Notes: generated by a model not told the origin, from the sequence alone. 17,185 bases of DNA from Clostridia bacterium (GCA_017959195.1 JAGDBE010000087.1:1-17185), one strand, 5' to 3'. Shown: positions 1 to 6,917, numbered from the stretch's first letter. Numbers and translations: made by a program.

Positions 1-30
1 AACTGCACTTTTTTGTGTTTTTTTCTTTCT

Positions 31-60
31 GTTACTTTCTCTCGGGAGAGAGAAAGTAAC
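31..60. repeat. Perfect hairpin repeat, copy 1
   Basis: GTTACTTTCTCTC (31-43), loop GGGA, then its exact reverse complement (48-60): a 13-bp perfect stem. The right arm continues as CAAAGAGAGC, and the copy at 701-730 has the matching left flank GCTCTCTTTG. The ancestral element was therefore probably a palindrome with arms of about 23 bases. Confidence 0.9.
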
Positions 61-155
61 CAAAGAGAGCCGAATTCTTTATGGGTTTGTCGGTGATTTT
101 TTGTGCGAACATAGAGGATATGTGATGTCGGCTTCAAAAGAAAAACGGTTTTTTC

Positions 156-182
156 GTACTTCTTCTCACGCGAGAAAAGTAC
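156..182. repeat. Imperfect hairpin repeat, copy 2
   Basis: GTACTTCTTCTC (156-167), loop ACGC, GAGAAAAGTAC (172-182), with one bulged base in the left arm. It is followed by CAAAAGAGCGCGAG, the same downstream word seen after the hairpin at 595-624. It appears to be a degenerate member of the family. Confidence 0.7.
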
Positions 183-223
183 CAAAAGAGCGCGAGTTTT
201 CTTAACAAGAAACCTCGGTAAAG

Positions 224-251
224 AAAGCGCCGAAAAACTCGGCGCTTTTTT
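224..251 (+). terminator. Rho-independent terminator
   Basis: GCGCCGA (227-233), loop AAAAC, TCGGCGC (239-245), followed by TTTTTT (246-251) and preceded by AAA. This is a classical intrinsic terminator for plus-strand transcription entering from the left of the window. The minus-strand reading has the tail TTTCTTT, so it may also stop long pgi transcripts weakly. Confidence 0.75.
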
Positions 252-432
252 GGGCGAAATCGGAAAAATCATCGAAATTACCGCTCCGGGATGTTTTTCG
301 GCGGCTTCAAAAGCACGCTTTTAATCGAAGTTTCACCTTGCACCCGTCGAAAAAAATCTGCTCGGCTTCAAAAGTGATGTTTGTTGATAAAAAATCGGCT
401 GTTCGATTTTTTCGACGGCACGCTCTCTTTGA

Positions 433-462
433 TTTTACTTTCTCTCACGAGAGAAAGTGAAA
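433..462. repeat. Hairpin repeat, copy 3
   Basis: ACTTTCTCTC (437-446) faces GAGAGAAAGT (449-458). The stem extends outward through T.G and A-T pairs to 433-462. Preceded by CTCTCTTTGAT, a variant of the left flank of the other copies. Confidence 0.8.
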
Positions 463-471
463 GCACTTTTG

Positions 472-497
472 GTTCTTTTCCTGCGAGGGAAAAGAAC
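472..497. repeat. Hairpin, variant family member
   Basis: GTTCTTTTCC (472-481) pairs perfectly with GGAAAAGAAC (488-497). It lies about 10 bases after copy 3. The sequence differs from the main family, but the style is the same (pyrimidine arm, then purine arm). Confidence 0.7.
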
Positions 498-594
498 GTA
501 TATCGTTATACCGTTTTTGCGATGTAAAAATCAAATGTGCAGGTTGTTTGCACTAAATTTCATCAACTATTATAAAAGTATCCGCTCTCTTTGT

Positions 595-624
595 TTTACT
601 TTCTCTCTCGTGAGAGAAAGTAAA
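595..624. repeat. Perfect hairpin repeat, copy 4
   Basis: TTTACTTTCTCTC (595-607), loop TCGT, GAGAGAAAGTAAA (612-624): a 13-bp perfect stem. Flanked by CGCTCTCTTTG on the left and AAAAGTACCAAAAGAG on the right, so it shares flanks with copies 2 and 5. Confidence 0.88.
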
Positions 625-643
625 GAAAAGTACCAAAAGAGAA

Positions 644-666
644 CGCGCTTTCTTAAAGAAAGCGCG
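644..666. repeat. Perfect 11-bp hairpin
   Basis: CGCGCTTTCTT (644-654), one central base, AAGAAAGCGCG (656-666). No T-tract follows, so it is not a standard terminator. A degenerate counterpart lies near 190-232 in the same position relative to copy 2, suggesting that the repeat unit contains two hairpins. Confidence 0.8.
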
Positions 667-700
667 GGAAAGATAATTATTAATGTTTCAGCTCTCTTTG

Positions 701-730
701 GTTACTTTCTCTCACCCGAGAGAAAGTAAC
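701..730. repeat. Perfect hairpin repeat, copy 5 (next to pgi 3' end)
   Basis: GTTACTTTCTCTC (701-713), loop ACCC, GAGAGAAAGTAAC (718-730): a 13-bp perfect stem ending 14 bases from the pgi stop codon. On the minus strand it is the first structure a pgi transcript meets. It has no U-tract, so it would stabilise or process the 3' end rather than terminate by itself. Confidence 0.88.
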
Positions 731-744
731 ACGAAAAATAATTC

Positions 745-2085
745 TCAAGAAAGACGGGCTTCGAGTTCGGCTTTCTTTCTTTCATTTTCTTCTCCGGGTT
801 TGCCGAGGAGTGCGAACATATTCTTCTTATACGCTTCGACGCCGGGCTGATTGAAGGGATTCACGCCGAGTATGTAGCCGGAGGCGGCGCAGGCGAGTTC
901 GAAGAAATAAACCATAAAGCCGTAGCAATCCTCTTTATTGGAGTCGGCTTCGATAATTATGTTCGGCACGTTTCCGTCGCTGTGCGCGAGCACCGTTGCG
1001 AGAAACGCCTTTCTGTTTGCTTCCGCAAGATCTTTTCCCGCGAGGAAGTTAAGTCCGTCGGCGTTTTCTTTGTCAAACGGAATTACAAACGGCGCGCCCG
1101 CATTTTTGATGTCGATAACCGTCTCGAATATCGTTCTCTCGCCCTGCTGGACAATCTGACCTAAGGAGTGCAGGTCTGTCGAATAAATTACGGCTGAGGG
1201 GAATATACCCTTTTGGTCCTTGCCCTCGCTCTCGCCGAACAACTGCTTCCACCATTCGGTCATATAGCGGAAGGACGGCTCGTAGCATGCAAGAAATTCG
1301 GATTTCTTGCCCTTGGAGTATAGAACGTTTCTTATAACCGCGTACCTGTACGCGTCGTTTTTGTCTATATCGCAAACCGAAAACTTTTCGGCGGCGAGCT
1401 TTGCGCCCGCCATGATTTTGTCGATATCAATTCCCGCAACCGCTATCGGCAGAAGTCCGCAGGGGGTGAGAACGGAATATCTTCCGCCTATGTCGTCGGG
1501 GATGACGAAGGTCTCGTAGCCCTCTTTGCCGGCAAGGCCTTTAAGCGCTCCGCGCGACTTGTCGGTCGTTACGAAAATGCGTTCTCTTGCGCCTTCTTTG
1601 CCGTACTTTTCTTCGAGCAGTTCCTTGAAAACGCGGAAGGCGATTGCCGGTTCCGTCGTGGTGCCCGATTTTGAAATTACGTTTACGCAGACGTCTTTGC
1701 CCTTGCAGAGTTCAAGGACGTCCGAAAGCGACGACGCGCTTATGGAGTTGCCCGCGAAATATATGTTGGGGGTGTCTTTTGAAAGCAGATTGTAGTTCGG
1801 GGATTTAATAAATTCTATCGCGGCTCTCGCGCCGAGATAGGAGCCGCCGATTCCGATAACGACGAAAACCTGACAGCTTTTCTTTATCTTTTCCGCCGCC
1901 TTCTTGATTCTTTCAAATTCGTCTTTATCGTAGTCGTACGGAAGCGTATACCAGCCGAGAAAATCGCCGCCCTCGCCCGTCTTGTTCTTTATTTTGCCGT
2001 GCGCTTCTTTTAGTTTCGGCTCAAACGCCTTTATTTCGTCTTCCGAAACGAAAGAATTTAAAAATCTGCCATCAAGCCTTACCAT
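745..2085 (-). CDS. pgi: Glucose-6-phosphate isomerase
   Basis: A cytosolic glycolysis enzyme that interconverts glucose 6-phosphate and fructose 6-phosphate. The 446-residue length fits the short bacterial PGI form. Family motifs are visible: the sugar-phosphate loop SKSGTT at residues 138-143, the signature GGRYSVLTP from 200, the catalytic-glutamate motif GESEGK near 284-289, the histidine in STDLHSLGQ (about 306), and a C-terminal NPFNQPGVEAYKKN segment carrying the conserved lysine (about 420). I place the start at ATG 2085 because AGGGGG (2100-2095) lies 9 bases upstream. A TTG at 2094 would sit directly against that ribosome binding site. It is a single-gene unit transcribed away from the divergent gene at 2253. 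Nothing looks broken. Confidence 0.97.
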   Translation of the reverse strand: MVRLDGRFLNSFVSEDEIKAFEPKLKEAHGKIKNKTGEGGDFLGWYTLPYDYDKDEFERIKKAAEKIKKSCQVFVVIGIGGSYLGARAAIEFIKSPNYNLLSKDTPNIYFAGNSISASSLSDVLELCKGKDVCVNVISKSGTTTEPAIAFRVFKELLEEKYGKEGARERIFVTTDKSRGALKGLAGKEGYETFVIPDDIGGRYSVLTPCGLLPIAVAGIDIDKIMAGAKLAAEKFSVCDIDKNDAYRYAVIRNVLYSKGKKSEFLACYEPSFRYMTEWWKQLFGESEGKDQKGIFPSAVIYSTDLHSLGQIVQQGERTIFETVIDIKNAGAPFVIPFDKENADGLNFLAGKDLAEANRKAFLATVLAHSDGNVPNIIIEADSNKEDCYGFMVYFFELACAASGYILGVNPFNQPGVEAYKKNMFALLGKPGEENERKKAELEARLS

Positions 2086-2114
2086 GTTTTTCAACCCCCT
2101 TGCATTACAGATTA

Positions 2115-2143
2115 AGTATACTACTTTTCGGGCCCGTTTACAA
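2115..2143 (-). promoter_or_regulatory. Candidate pgi promoter
   Basis: Read on the minus strand, TTGTAA (2143-2138) and TATACT (2120-2115) are separated by 17 bases and lie about 30 bases upstream of the pgi start. Four of six and five of six bases match the sigma-A consensus. Confidence 0.5.
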
Positions 2144-2252
2144 GATTTTTTTGATTAAAAATTAATTTTTGTGAATAAAAAACATTATTTACCCCGAAAA
2201 TCGTATATATTTTGTATATCTATTGCATATATTTTGAGGGGGAGTGATAAAA

Positions 2253-2942
2253 ATGGCCGAAAATGAAAGAAAATTCACGTTGGAACGCACGGAAAAGACC
2301 GTAAACTATAAAAATACGCCCGTGCTTTCTCTGAATATAAACTATCCCGTGTTTTATGCGGAAAACGAGAGCAGAAAAGAGTCGGAATTCGTAAACAAAA
2401 TCAATAAATTTTATTCGATAGGCGCCGAAAGGTTCGTTTCCAACGCCGTATCGAGATATTCTTCCCGCGCGTATGCGGACAAATCGAAAAACAAAAACGA
2501 AAAAGCGCGCGTGATCATGACTTCAAACGTAAGCTATACCGACAAAAACTACGTCAGCGTTTTCGTCGATTTTTCGTCGTCAGGCGGCGGAGACGCTAAA
2601 AATATAAGGCTCTCTCAGCTGTGGTCGGCGGAAAAGTCCGCGGTACTTTCTCCCAAATACGTCTTCGACACCGGCAGAAGGGCAAAGAGATACGTAAAGG
2701 AGCTCATCTTCAAGACCGCTCTTCGAAACGCGGCAAACCCGTCTTTTTGCTACCGCGAAAACTTCAAATCCGTAATTTTCCGCAAATTCTGCTTCGAAAA
2801 CTTCTATTTCGTGCCGAGGGGAGTCGCCTTTTTCTACGACAGGGGAACGCTTTTGTCAGACGGCTCCACCGCCGTGTTCGTCATACCATATGAAAAGCTC
2901 GACGGCATACTTAAAATTACCCGGAAAGCGGGATATAACTGA
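2253..2942 (+). CDS. RsiV/DUF3298-like protein, soluble
   Basis: A 229-residue protein with features of the DUF4163-DUF3298 architecture found in RsiV-type anti-sigma factors and PdaC-like deacetylases. It has an N-terminal beta segment (about 18-35: PVLSLNINYPVF), a helical part with polar residues, then NVSYTDKNYVSVFVDF, and near the C-terminus FVPRGVAFFYDRG...VFVIPYEKL, which resembles the end of DUF3298. Unlike RsiV, no signal peptide or membrane helix is seen, so it is probably cytosolic or the domain serves another role. The start is taken as ATG 2253, with AGGGGGAG at 2237-2244 giving 8-base spacing; a GTG at 2244 overlaps that site. It is followed by its own terminator and is probably monocistronic. 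Family assignment is by pattern only; function unknown. Confidence 0.6.
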   Translation: MAENERKFTLERTEKTVNYKNTPVLSLNINYPVFYAENESRKESEFVNKINKFYSIGAERFVSNAVSRYSSRAYADKSKNKNEKARVIMTSNVSYTDKNYVSVFVDFSSSGGGDAKNIRLSQLWSAEKSAVLSPKYVFDTGRRAKRYVKELIFKTALRNAANPSFCYRENFKSVIFRKFCFENFYFVPRGVAFFYDRGTLLSDGSTAVFVIPYEKLDGILKITRKAGYN

Positions 2943-2955
2943 TGTTCCCAAAATG

Positions 2956-2983
2956 TCCCATACCCGTCTTTATGGGGATTTTT
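2956..2983 (+). terminator. Terminator after the DUF3298-like gene
   Basis: CCCATA (2957-2962), 8-base loop, TATGGG (2971-2976) with an extra T.G pair at the base, then ATTTTT (2978-2983). The stem is short but well placed, 13 bases after the stop codon. It separates this gene from the phage cassette. Confidence 0.55.
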
Positions 2984-2985
2984 GT

Positions 2986-2999
2986 CGAACAAAAGTTCG
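2986..2999. promoter_or_regulatory. LexA (SOS) box-like palindrome upstream of the cassette promoter
   Basis: CGAACAAAAGTTCG is a perfect CGAAC-N4-GTTCG palindrome. It matches 13 of 14 positions of the Bacillus-type LexA box CGAACRNRYGTTCG. It ends 9 bases before the -35 element of the cassette promoter. Known in the family: LexA binding here would place the genes in the SOS regulon. Inferred: DNA damage induces the cassette. Confidence 0.6.
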
Positions 3000-3008
3000 A
3001 AAAAACTA

Positions 3009-3037
3009 TTGACTTTTTTGCCGTTTTGTGGTATAAT
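3009..3037 (+). promoter_or_regulatory. Consensus sigma-A promoter of the phage cassette
   Basis: TTGACT (3009-3014), 17-base spacer, TATAAT (3032-3037): eleven of twelve consensus bases at ideal spacing. The leader to the first gene is about 155 bases. Such a strong housekeeping-type promoter on phage structural genes would need a repressor, consistent with the two adjacent LexA-like palindromes. Confidence 0.85.
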
Positions 3038-3065
3038 CAGGACACTGAAAGACGAATAAAAATAC

Positions 3066-3090
3066 GTGCTGCTTTGCGGCACTAATTTTT
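3066..3090 (+). terminator. Leader hairpin with T-run, possible attenuator
   Basis: GTGCTGC (3066-3072), loop TTT, GCGGCAC (3076-3082), one G.U pair, followed by TAATTTTT. It sits about 25 bases after the expected transcription start of the cassette. It could reduce read-through into the structural genes or serve an antiterminator. The T-run is interrupted by two A residues, so termination strength is uncertain. Confidence 0.45.
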
Positions 3091-3102
3091 AACCCACGAA
3101 AA

Positions 3103-3114
3103 GAACATTTGTTC
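3103..3114. promoter_or_regulatory. Second LexA-like palindrome, in the leader
   Basis: GAACATTTGTTC has the GAAC-N4-GTTC core of Bacillota LexA boxes, and the palindrome extends by A and T outside. It lies about 60 bases downstream of the expected transcription start and about 117 bases from the first box. The outer C and G of the full consensus are absent, so this is a weaker match. Confidence 0.45.
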
Positions 3115-3199
3115 TATTTACACGCGCCCCGTCATGTAAACGGAATGAATGAGAATATAAAAACGCTGTAAAAGATGAGATGAATGAAAGGGAAAAAGG

Positions 3200-3421
3200 A
3201 TGGATAAAGAGTATAGCGTGAGCGATGAAATAGATATCGACATAGAGAATATATGCAGACGAAAAAGCAGAGAAAAGATAGGCGTCTGCGCACAGTGCGG
3301 ATACGCCGTTTTCGATGACGACGACGCGTTCAGAATCAATGCAAACGGCGAGATGGTTCACAGGATATGCTGGGAGGAATACGCTTCCCAGAACGCAAGG
3401 GAATTTCTTTCGGCAATCTGA
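3200..3421 (+). CDS. Small Cys/His zinc-ribbon-like protein, first cassette gene
   Basis: A 73-residue acidic protein not recognised as a named family. It has C30-A-Q-C33 and H54-R-I-C57 separated by about 20 residues, a CxxC...HxxC pattern suited to binding one zinc ion in a treble-clef or ribbon fold. The N-terminal third (MDKEYSVSDEIDIDIEN) is strongly acidic. The ribosome binding site GAAAGGGA (3186-3192) gives good spacing to ATG 3200. It is separated by 19 bases from the small terminase gene, so probably co-transcribed and co-regulated. Small zinc proteins next to terminases are common in phages and may act in packaging or transcription control. Here the role is unknown. Confidence 0.7.
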   Translation: MDKEYSVSDEIDIDIENICRRKSREKIGVCAQCGYAVFDDDDAFRINANGEMVHRICWEEYASQNAREFLSAI

Positions 3422-3440
3422 AAGGAGAAAGGGAAAGAGT

Positions 3441-3815
3441 ATGAAAAACGATAAATTTGAAGCGATAAAAAGAGGAATCGACGCGTATTTTGCAAAATGC
3501 GACGGGCAGAACGGGGATAAGATAAGAAAACCGTACACCCTGTCGGGACTCCTCTGCGAGCTTAATATGACGAGAGCGCAGTTTGAAAAACTGTATGCAA
3601 AACCAAAGTACGCGCAGACGTTTACTTCGGCGCTTTCGAAAATAGAGGCGTTTACCGAGGAATACGCGCTTACGGGAGCGCTTTCCGCAAGCGCCGCCGC
3701 AAACAGCTTAAAATATAATTTCGGTTGGGGAGAACAAAAGGATAATTCCGGAAGCGACGAGCAGAAGAGCATAAAAATAATACTTGACGGAGAGCTGCTG
3801 CGCCTTGCCGAATAG
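3441..3815 (+). CDS. Phage terminase small subunit
   Basis: A 124-residue protein immediately upstream of the large terminase. It probably recognises DNA for packaging. A helix-turn-helix-like segment at residues 32-51 (YTLSGLLCELNMTRAQFEKL) is followed by a helical middle and the ending ALSASAAANSLKYNFGW (about 80-96), which resembles the family pattern of a small-residue helix ending LKxxFGW found in many small terminases. The C-terminal tail (IKIILDGELLRL) is a likely contact with the large subunit. The start is ATG 3441, with AAAGGAG at 3421-3427; the open frame extends further upstream without a ribosome binding site. The 3' end overlaps the start of the large terminase, implying coupled translation. 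Confidence 0.75.
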   Translation: MKNDKFEAIKRGIDAYFAKCDGQNGDKIRKPYTLSGLLCELNMTRAQFEKLYAKPKYAQTFTSALSKIEAFTEEYALTGALSASAAANSLKYNFGWGEQKDNSGSDEQKSIKIILDGELLRLAE

Positions 3816-5160
3816 TAAAGGGAAAAAGGGAAGGCCGGTAAAGATAAAACTTTCCGGCGCTCCGCAGAAAAAGCAGATGCTCTTCTTTCTGTCGAAGGCA
3901 AAGTACGTCGCGTACGGCGGCGCACGCGGAGGCGGCAAAAGCTGGGCGCTTCGCCGCAAGCTTGTGCTTATGTGCGCACGCTTCCCGGGAATAAACGTGC
4001 TTCTCATCCGCCGCACATACCCCGAGCTCAGGGACAACCATATAAGACCGCTTATGGCGGAATTAAAAGATATTGCGTCGTATAACGATACGCGCAAGAC
4101 GTTCGATTTTCCCAACGGCTCGAGGATAAAACTCGGATACCTTGACAGCGAAAACGACACCTATCAGTATCAGGGGCAGGAATACGACGTCATAGCGATA
4201 GACGAGGCGACGCAGCTTACGGAATTTCAGTTCCAGACGCTTAAAGCGTGCCTGCGCGGCGCAAACTCGTTCCCGAAAAGGATGTATATAACCTGCAACC
4301 CCGGAGGAGTCGGACACGGCTGGGTAAAGCGGCTCTTTATCGACAAGGAGTACCGCCGCGGCGAGAGAAAGGAAGATTACGACTTTATTCCCGCAAAGGT
4401 TTACGACAATAAAATACTGCTCGAAAAAAATCCCGATTACTTAGGCCAGTTGAAGAGCCTGCCCGCGGGACTGCGGGAGGCGTGGCTTGACGGAAACTGG
4501 AACGGCTTTGAGGGACAGTTCTTCAAGGAATTCGACTACGACGTACATACTGTTCCGAGAGAGGAATTAAAGGACGGAACGTACAGGAGATACTGCGCGA
4601 TAGACTACGGACTCGATATGCTCGCCGCGGTTTTCGTCGCGGTTGATAAGGACGGCAGGGCGACGGTCTACGACGAGGTTCATAAAAGCGGACTTATAGT
4701 CAGCGAGGCGGCAAGGGAAATACTTAAAAAGGCAGACGGGGTAGGTACGTTCATCGCGCCGTCGGACCTCTGGTCGAGACAGAAGGACAGCGGAAAGAGC
4801 ATTGCCGAGATATTCTCCGAAAACGGAATATACTTAACAAAGCTCTCGTCCGAAAGGGTTGCCGGCTGGGTTGCGCTCAAAGAGTGGCTAAACCCGAAGA
4901 AAAGAGAAAACGGCATAAGCGAGCCTGATATGAAGATAACGAGAAACTGCGAAAATTTAATAAGATGTATGCAGCTTTTGCTGTACGACGAGCAGAAGCC
5001 CGCCGACGCCGCAAAATATCCCCACAACATAACGCACGCGCCCGACGCTCTGCGGTATTTCGCCGTTTTCAGAAGCGCAAGAGCCCACGAAGACAGGGAC
5101 GCCCATACGGTAAAGCTTACCGACAGAATAAAGCAGGGATACGCCATGCGGAAGATATAA
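3805..5160 (+). CDS. terL: Phage terminase large subunit (ATPase-nuclease)
   Basis: The DNA-packaging motor that pumps and cuts DNA at the portal. Numbered from the most upstream TTG (3784): Walker A GGARGGGKS at 45-53, Walker B VIAIDE at 136-141, coupling motif ITCNPGG at 169-175, then an RNase H-like nuclease domain with acidic residues at CAIDYG (D274), APSD (D328) and HAPDALRYF (D421). All expected catalytic residues are present, so the enzyme looks functional. About 451-458 residues is a normal length. No ATG start lies before the conserved region. TTG 3805 is preferred because GGAGAG lies 10 bases upstream and the overlap with the small subunit is only 11 bases; TTG 3784 is the alternative. 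Confidence 0.92.
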   Translation: MPNSKGKKGRPVKIKLSGAPQKKQMLFFLSKAKYVAYGGARGGGKSWALRRKLVLMCARFPGINVLLIRRTYPELRDNHIRPLMAELKDIASYNDTRKTFDFPNGSRIKLGYLDSENDTYQYQGQEYDVIAIDEATQLTEFQFQTLKACLRGANSFPKRMYITCNPGGVGHGWVKRLFIDKEYRRGERKEDYDFIPAKVYDNKILLEKNPDYLGQLKSLPAGLREAWLDGNWNGFEGQFFKEFDYDVHTVPREELKDGTYRRYCAIDYGLDMLAAVFVAVDKDGRATVYDEVHKSGLIVSEAAREILKKADGVGTFIAPSDLWSRQKDSGKSIAEIFSENGIYLTKLSSERVAGWVALKEWLNPKKRENGISEPDMKITRNCENLIRCMQLLLYDEQKPADAAKYPHNITHAPDALRYFAVFRSARAHEDRDAHTVKLTDRIKQGYAMRKI

Positions 5161-5196
5161 GGAAAAAGAATAATATCAAGGAGAACAAAACCTAAT

Positions 5197-6894
5197 ATGA
5201 AAAAAAGACATTTATTTTCAAGAAACGTGAATATTTCAGACGGCGCGTACGACTATTCGACGGTAATATCGCGTGAAGATACTATCTGCGCCCTTGTCGA
5301 AAACAGCCGCCTTGCGCGGCAGAAAACCGACGCCTACTGGAAGAAGATGAAGCGGTATTACGACGGCATGCACGACATAAACTACCTCACCGGCACCTTT
5401 TCGGAGGATATGAACATACCGTGGAAGCCGGCGCAGTCGTCCGACGGCTATATACACGTCGAAAGCCAGATAGACCCCGAAATTCCCGGCTTTGAGTTTT
5501 CGCCGAGGAACGGATACTCCGCCGAACTTGCAAGACTGCGCGAGGAAATGGTGAGATCGGTCTGCGACGCAAACTTTCTTGCCGATATGAACATCAAAAA
5601 CGAAAGAAGGCTCAATATTTCGGGCTCCGCAGTATGGAAAATCGGCTGGGGAATAAACGCGTCGCACGGCGCGGGAAAACAGGACGTTGTCATAGAAAAC
5701 CCGAAGCCGTGGCAGATATATACGGACCCCGCTTCCGAGACGCTCGATTCAAGCGAATACGTCGCATACGTCTATCCCATGCACGTTCAGAGGGCAAAGA
5801 GGATTTTCGGAGCCGATTTCGCCCGCAAAAACGAGAAAATCGACGACTATATTTCGTCGCCGAAGGAAAATTATCCGACGTTCGACGATTTTTACGAGGA
5901 GTCGTCCGACTGCGTAACCGTAACGGAATTCTGGTTCCGCCAGCCGGCAGATTCAAAGGCGGGCAGCTTCAGAGCGGGTGATATTGCCGTAAGCATATTA
6001 ATTAACGGCAGGGAAGTGAGATACGTTCCGAAATACTGGAAGAACACAAACTGCTCGTTTTTCCCGTTCGTGATATACAATAAAGTGCCGAGCGAGAACA
6101 GCATATGGGGCAAAAGCGAGCTTGAAATGCTCATACCCATAATCGACGCGGCGGACAGGGAACTGACCTTTGCGCAGATGAATTCCGCGTTTTGTTCAAA
6201 CGACGTGATTCTGGCGGAGGAAAACGCGTTTGCCGACGGAGCTTTACCCGAAAACACGCCGGGAGCCGTGTGGAAGCTGCGCCCCGGAATGACGGGCAAG
6301 GTCCAGCGTCTCGGCAACCTCGGAAGCACGCAGATGTCGCAGTTCAATAACTATACCGTCTGGAAGACCATGATGGAGGAGACGACCGGCAACTTCGAGG
6401 CAAACCAGGGCAAGGAGCCTGCGAGGGTAACGACGGCGTCGGGAATCGCACTTCTCAACGAGAGGGCGAAAAGCCGCCTTACTCTTAAAAAGGCGGGCAA
6501 ATCCGAGGGCTTTAAGCGGCTGTTTATGCTCATAGACTATACCGCGCTGGAATTTTACAAGAGCGGACGGCACATAGACACCGAAAGCGGCGGATTTGAC
6601 TTCGGAATGCTCACGAAGGACAAGAATATTTACGAAAACTACACGCCGAATATCGACGTGAAGATACATATAGGCGACGGACTTACAAATTCAAAGGCGT
6701 TTACGGTATCCGCGATAAATTCGCTTATATCGGCGGATATCACGAAGGACAATTACGTATTTGTAAAGGCGTACGTCGATCTCGTCGGACTGCCCATGAG
6801 AAACGAAATATGCAGGTATCTCGACGAAAAATTTGAAAAAAGCGGAGAAACCGACCGTGAAACCGGAAATTTTTTTGACGGAATCACGGCATGA
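5197..6894 (+). CDS. Phage portal protein
   Basis: A 565-residue protein directly after the large terminase, the usual place for the dodecameric portal through which DNA enters and leaves the head. Visible portal-like features: an early helical region, a beta-rich wing (about 160-290), the segment PFVIYNKVPSENSIWGKSEL (290-309) leading into a helix with IIDAADRELTFAQMN (portals usually have P...G.S.....D..N here), and TTASGIALLNERAKSR (412-427), the long helix typical of the stem and crown. ATG 5197 has AAGGAG at 5178-5183. The length and the following adaptor and nozzle genes suggest a P22-type short-tailed connector. It ends at ATGA 6891-6894, close to the next gene. Confidence 0.85.
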   Translation: MKKRHLFSRNVNISDGAYDYSTVISREDTICALVENSRLARQKTDAYWKKMKRYYDGMHDINYLTGTFSEDMNIPWKPAQSSDGYIHVESQIDPEIPGFEFSPRNGYSAELARLREEMVRSVCDANFLADMNIKNERRLNISGSAVWKIGWGINASHGAGKQDVVIENPKPWQIYTDPASETLDSSEYVAYVYPMHVQRAKRIFGADFARKNEKIDDYISSPKENYPTFDDFYEESSDCVTVTEFWFRQPADSKAGSFRAGDIAVSILINGREVRYVPKYWKNTNCSFFPFVIYNKVPSENSIWGKSELEMLIPIIDAADRELTFAQMNSAFCSNDVILAEENAFADGALPENTPGAVWKLRPGMTGKVQRLGNLGSTQMSQFNNYTVWKTMMEETTGNFEANQGKEPARVTTASGIALLNERAKSRLTLKKAGKSEGFKRLFMLIDYTALEFYKSGRHIDTESGGFDFGMLTKDKNIYENYTPNIDVKIHIGDGLTNSKAFTVSAINSLISADITKDNYVFVKAYVDLVGLPMRNEICRYLDEKFEKSGETDRETGNFFDGITA

Positions 6895-6917
6895 CCATAA
6901 AAGAGGAGAAAATACGT

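Larger units (their letters stand above)
129..374 (+). repeat. Three direct copies of CGGCTTCAAAAG
   Basis: The 12-mer CGGCTTCAAAAG occurs at 129-140, 302-313 and 363-374, all on the same strand. The copies are unevenly spaced (173 and 61 bases), so this is not a CRISPR array. They appear to be part of the same dispersed repeat family as the hairpins. Confidence 0.75.
1..744. other. Non-coding palindrome-rich intergenic region
   Basis: No credible gene is present in this stretch. An open frame at 457-729 runs straight through several hairpins, has no ribosome binding site, and encodes a low-complexity protein. The region is instead built from perfect or near-perfect inverted repeats (listed separately), a recurring sentence AAAAGTACCAAAAGAG (near 175-190 and 625-640), three copies of CGGCTTCAAAAG, and one intrinsic terminator. 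It lies downstream of the minus-strand pgi gene, so it may separate pgi from a convergent or tandem gene beyond the window edge. Confidence 0.8.

Noticed and set aside
457..729. Open frame of 90 codons in the repeat region
   Set aside because: It crosses four hairpin repeats, has no ribosome binding site and gives a low-complexity protein; the palindromes explain the open frame.
31..730. CRISPR array
   Set aside because: Repeats are hairpins and 12-mers with irregular spacing and unequal units; no uniform spacers and no cas gene in view.
938..1795. Plus-strand open frames inside pgi
   Set aside because: They are antisense to a full-length, motif-complete glucose-6-phosphate isomerase and have no family-like sequence.
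3089..3925. Minus-strand 278-codon open frame across the start of the phage cassette
   Set aside because: It opposes three better-supported genes and the cassette promoter, is Ser/Phe/Leu-rich as expected of a reverse shadow, and has no recognisable domain.
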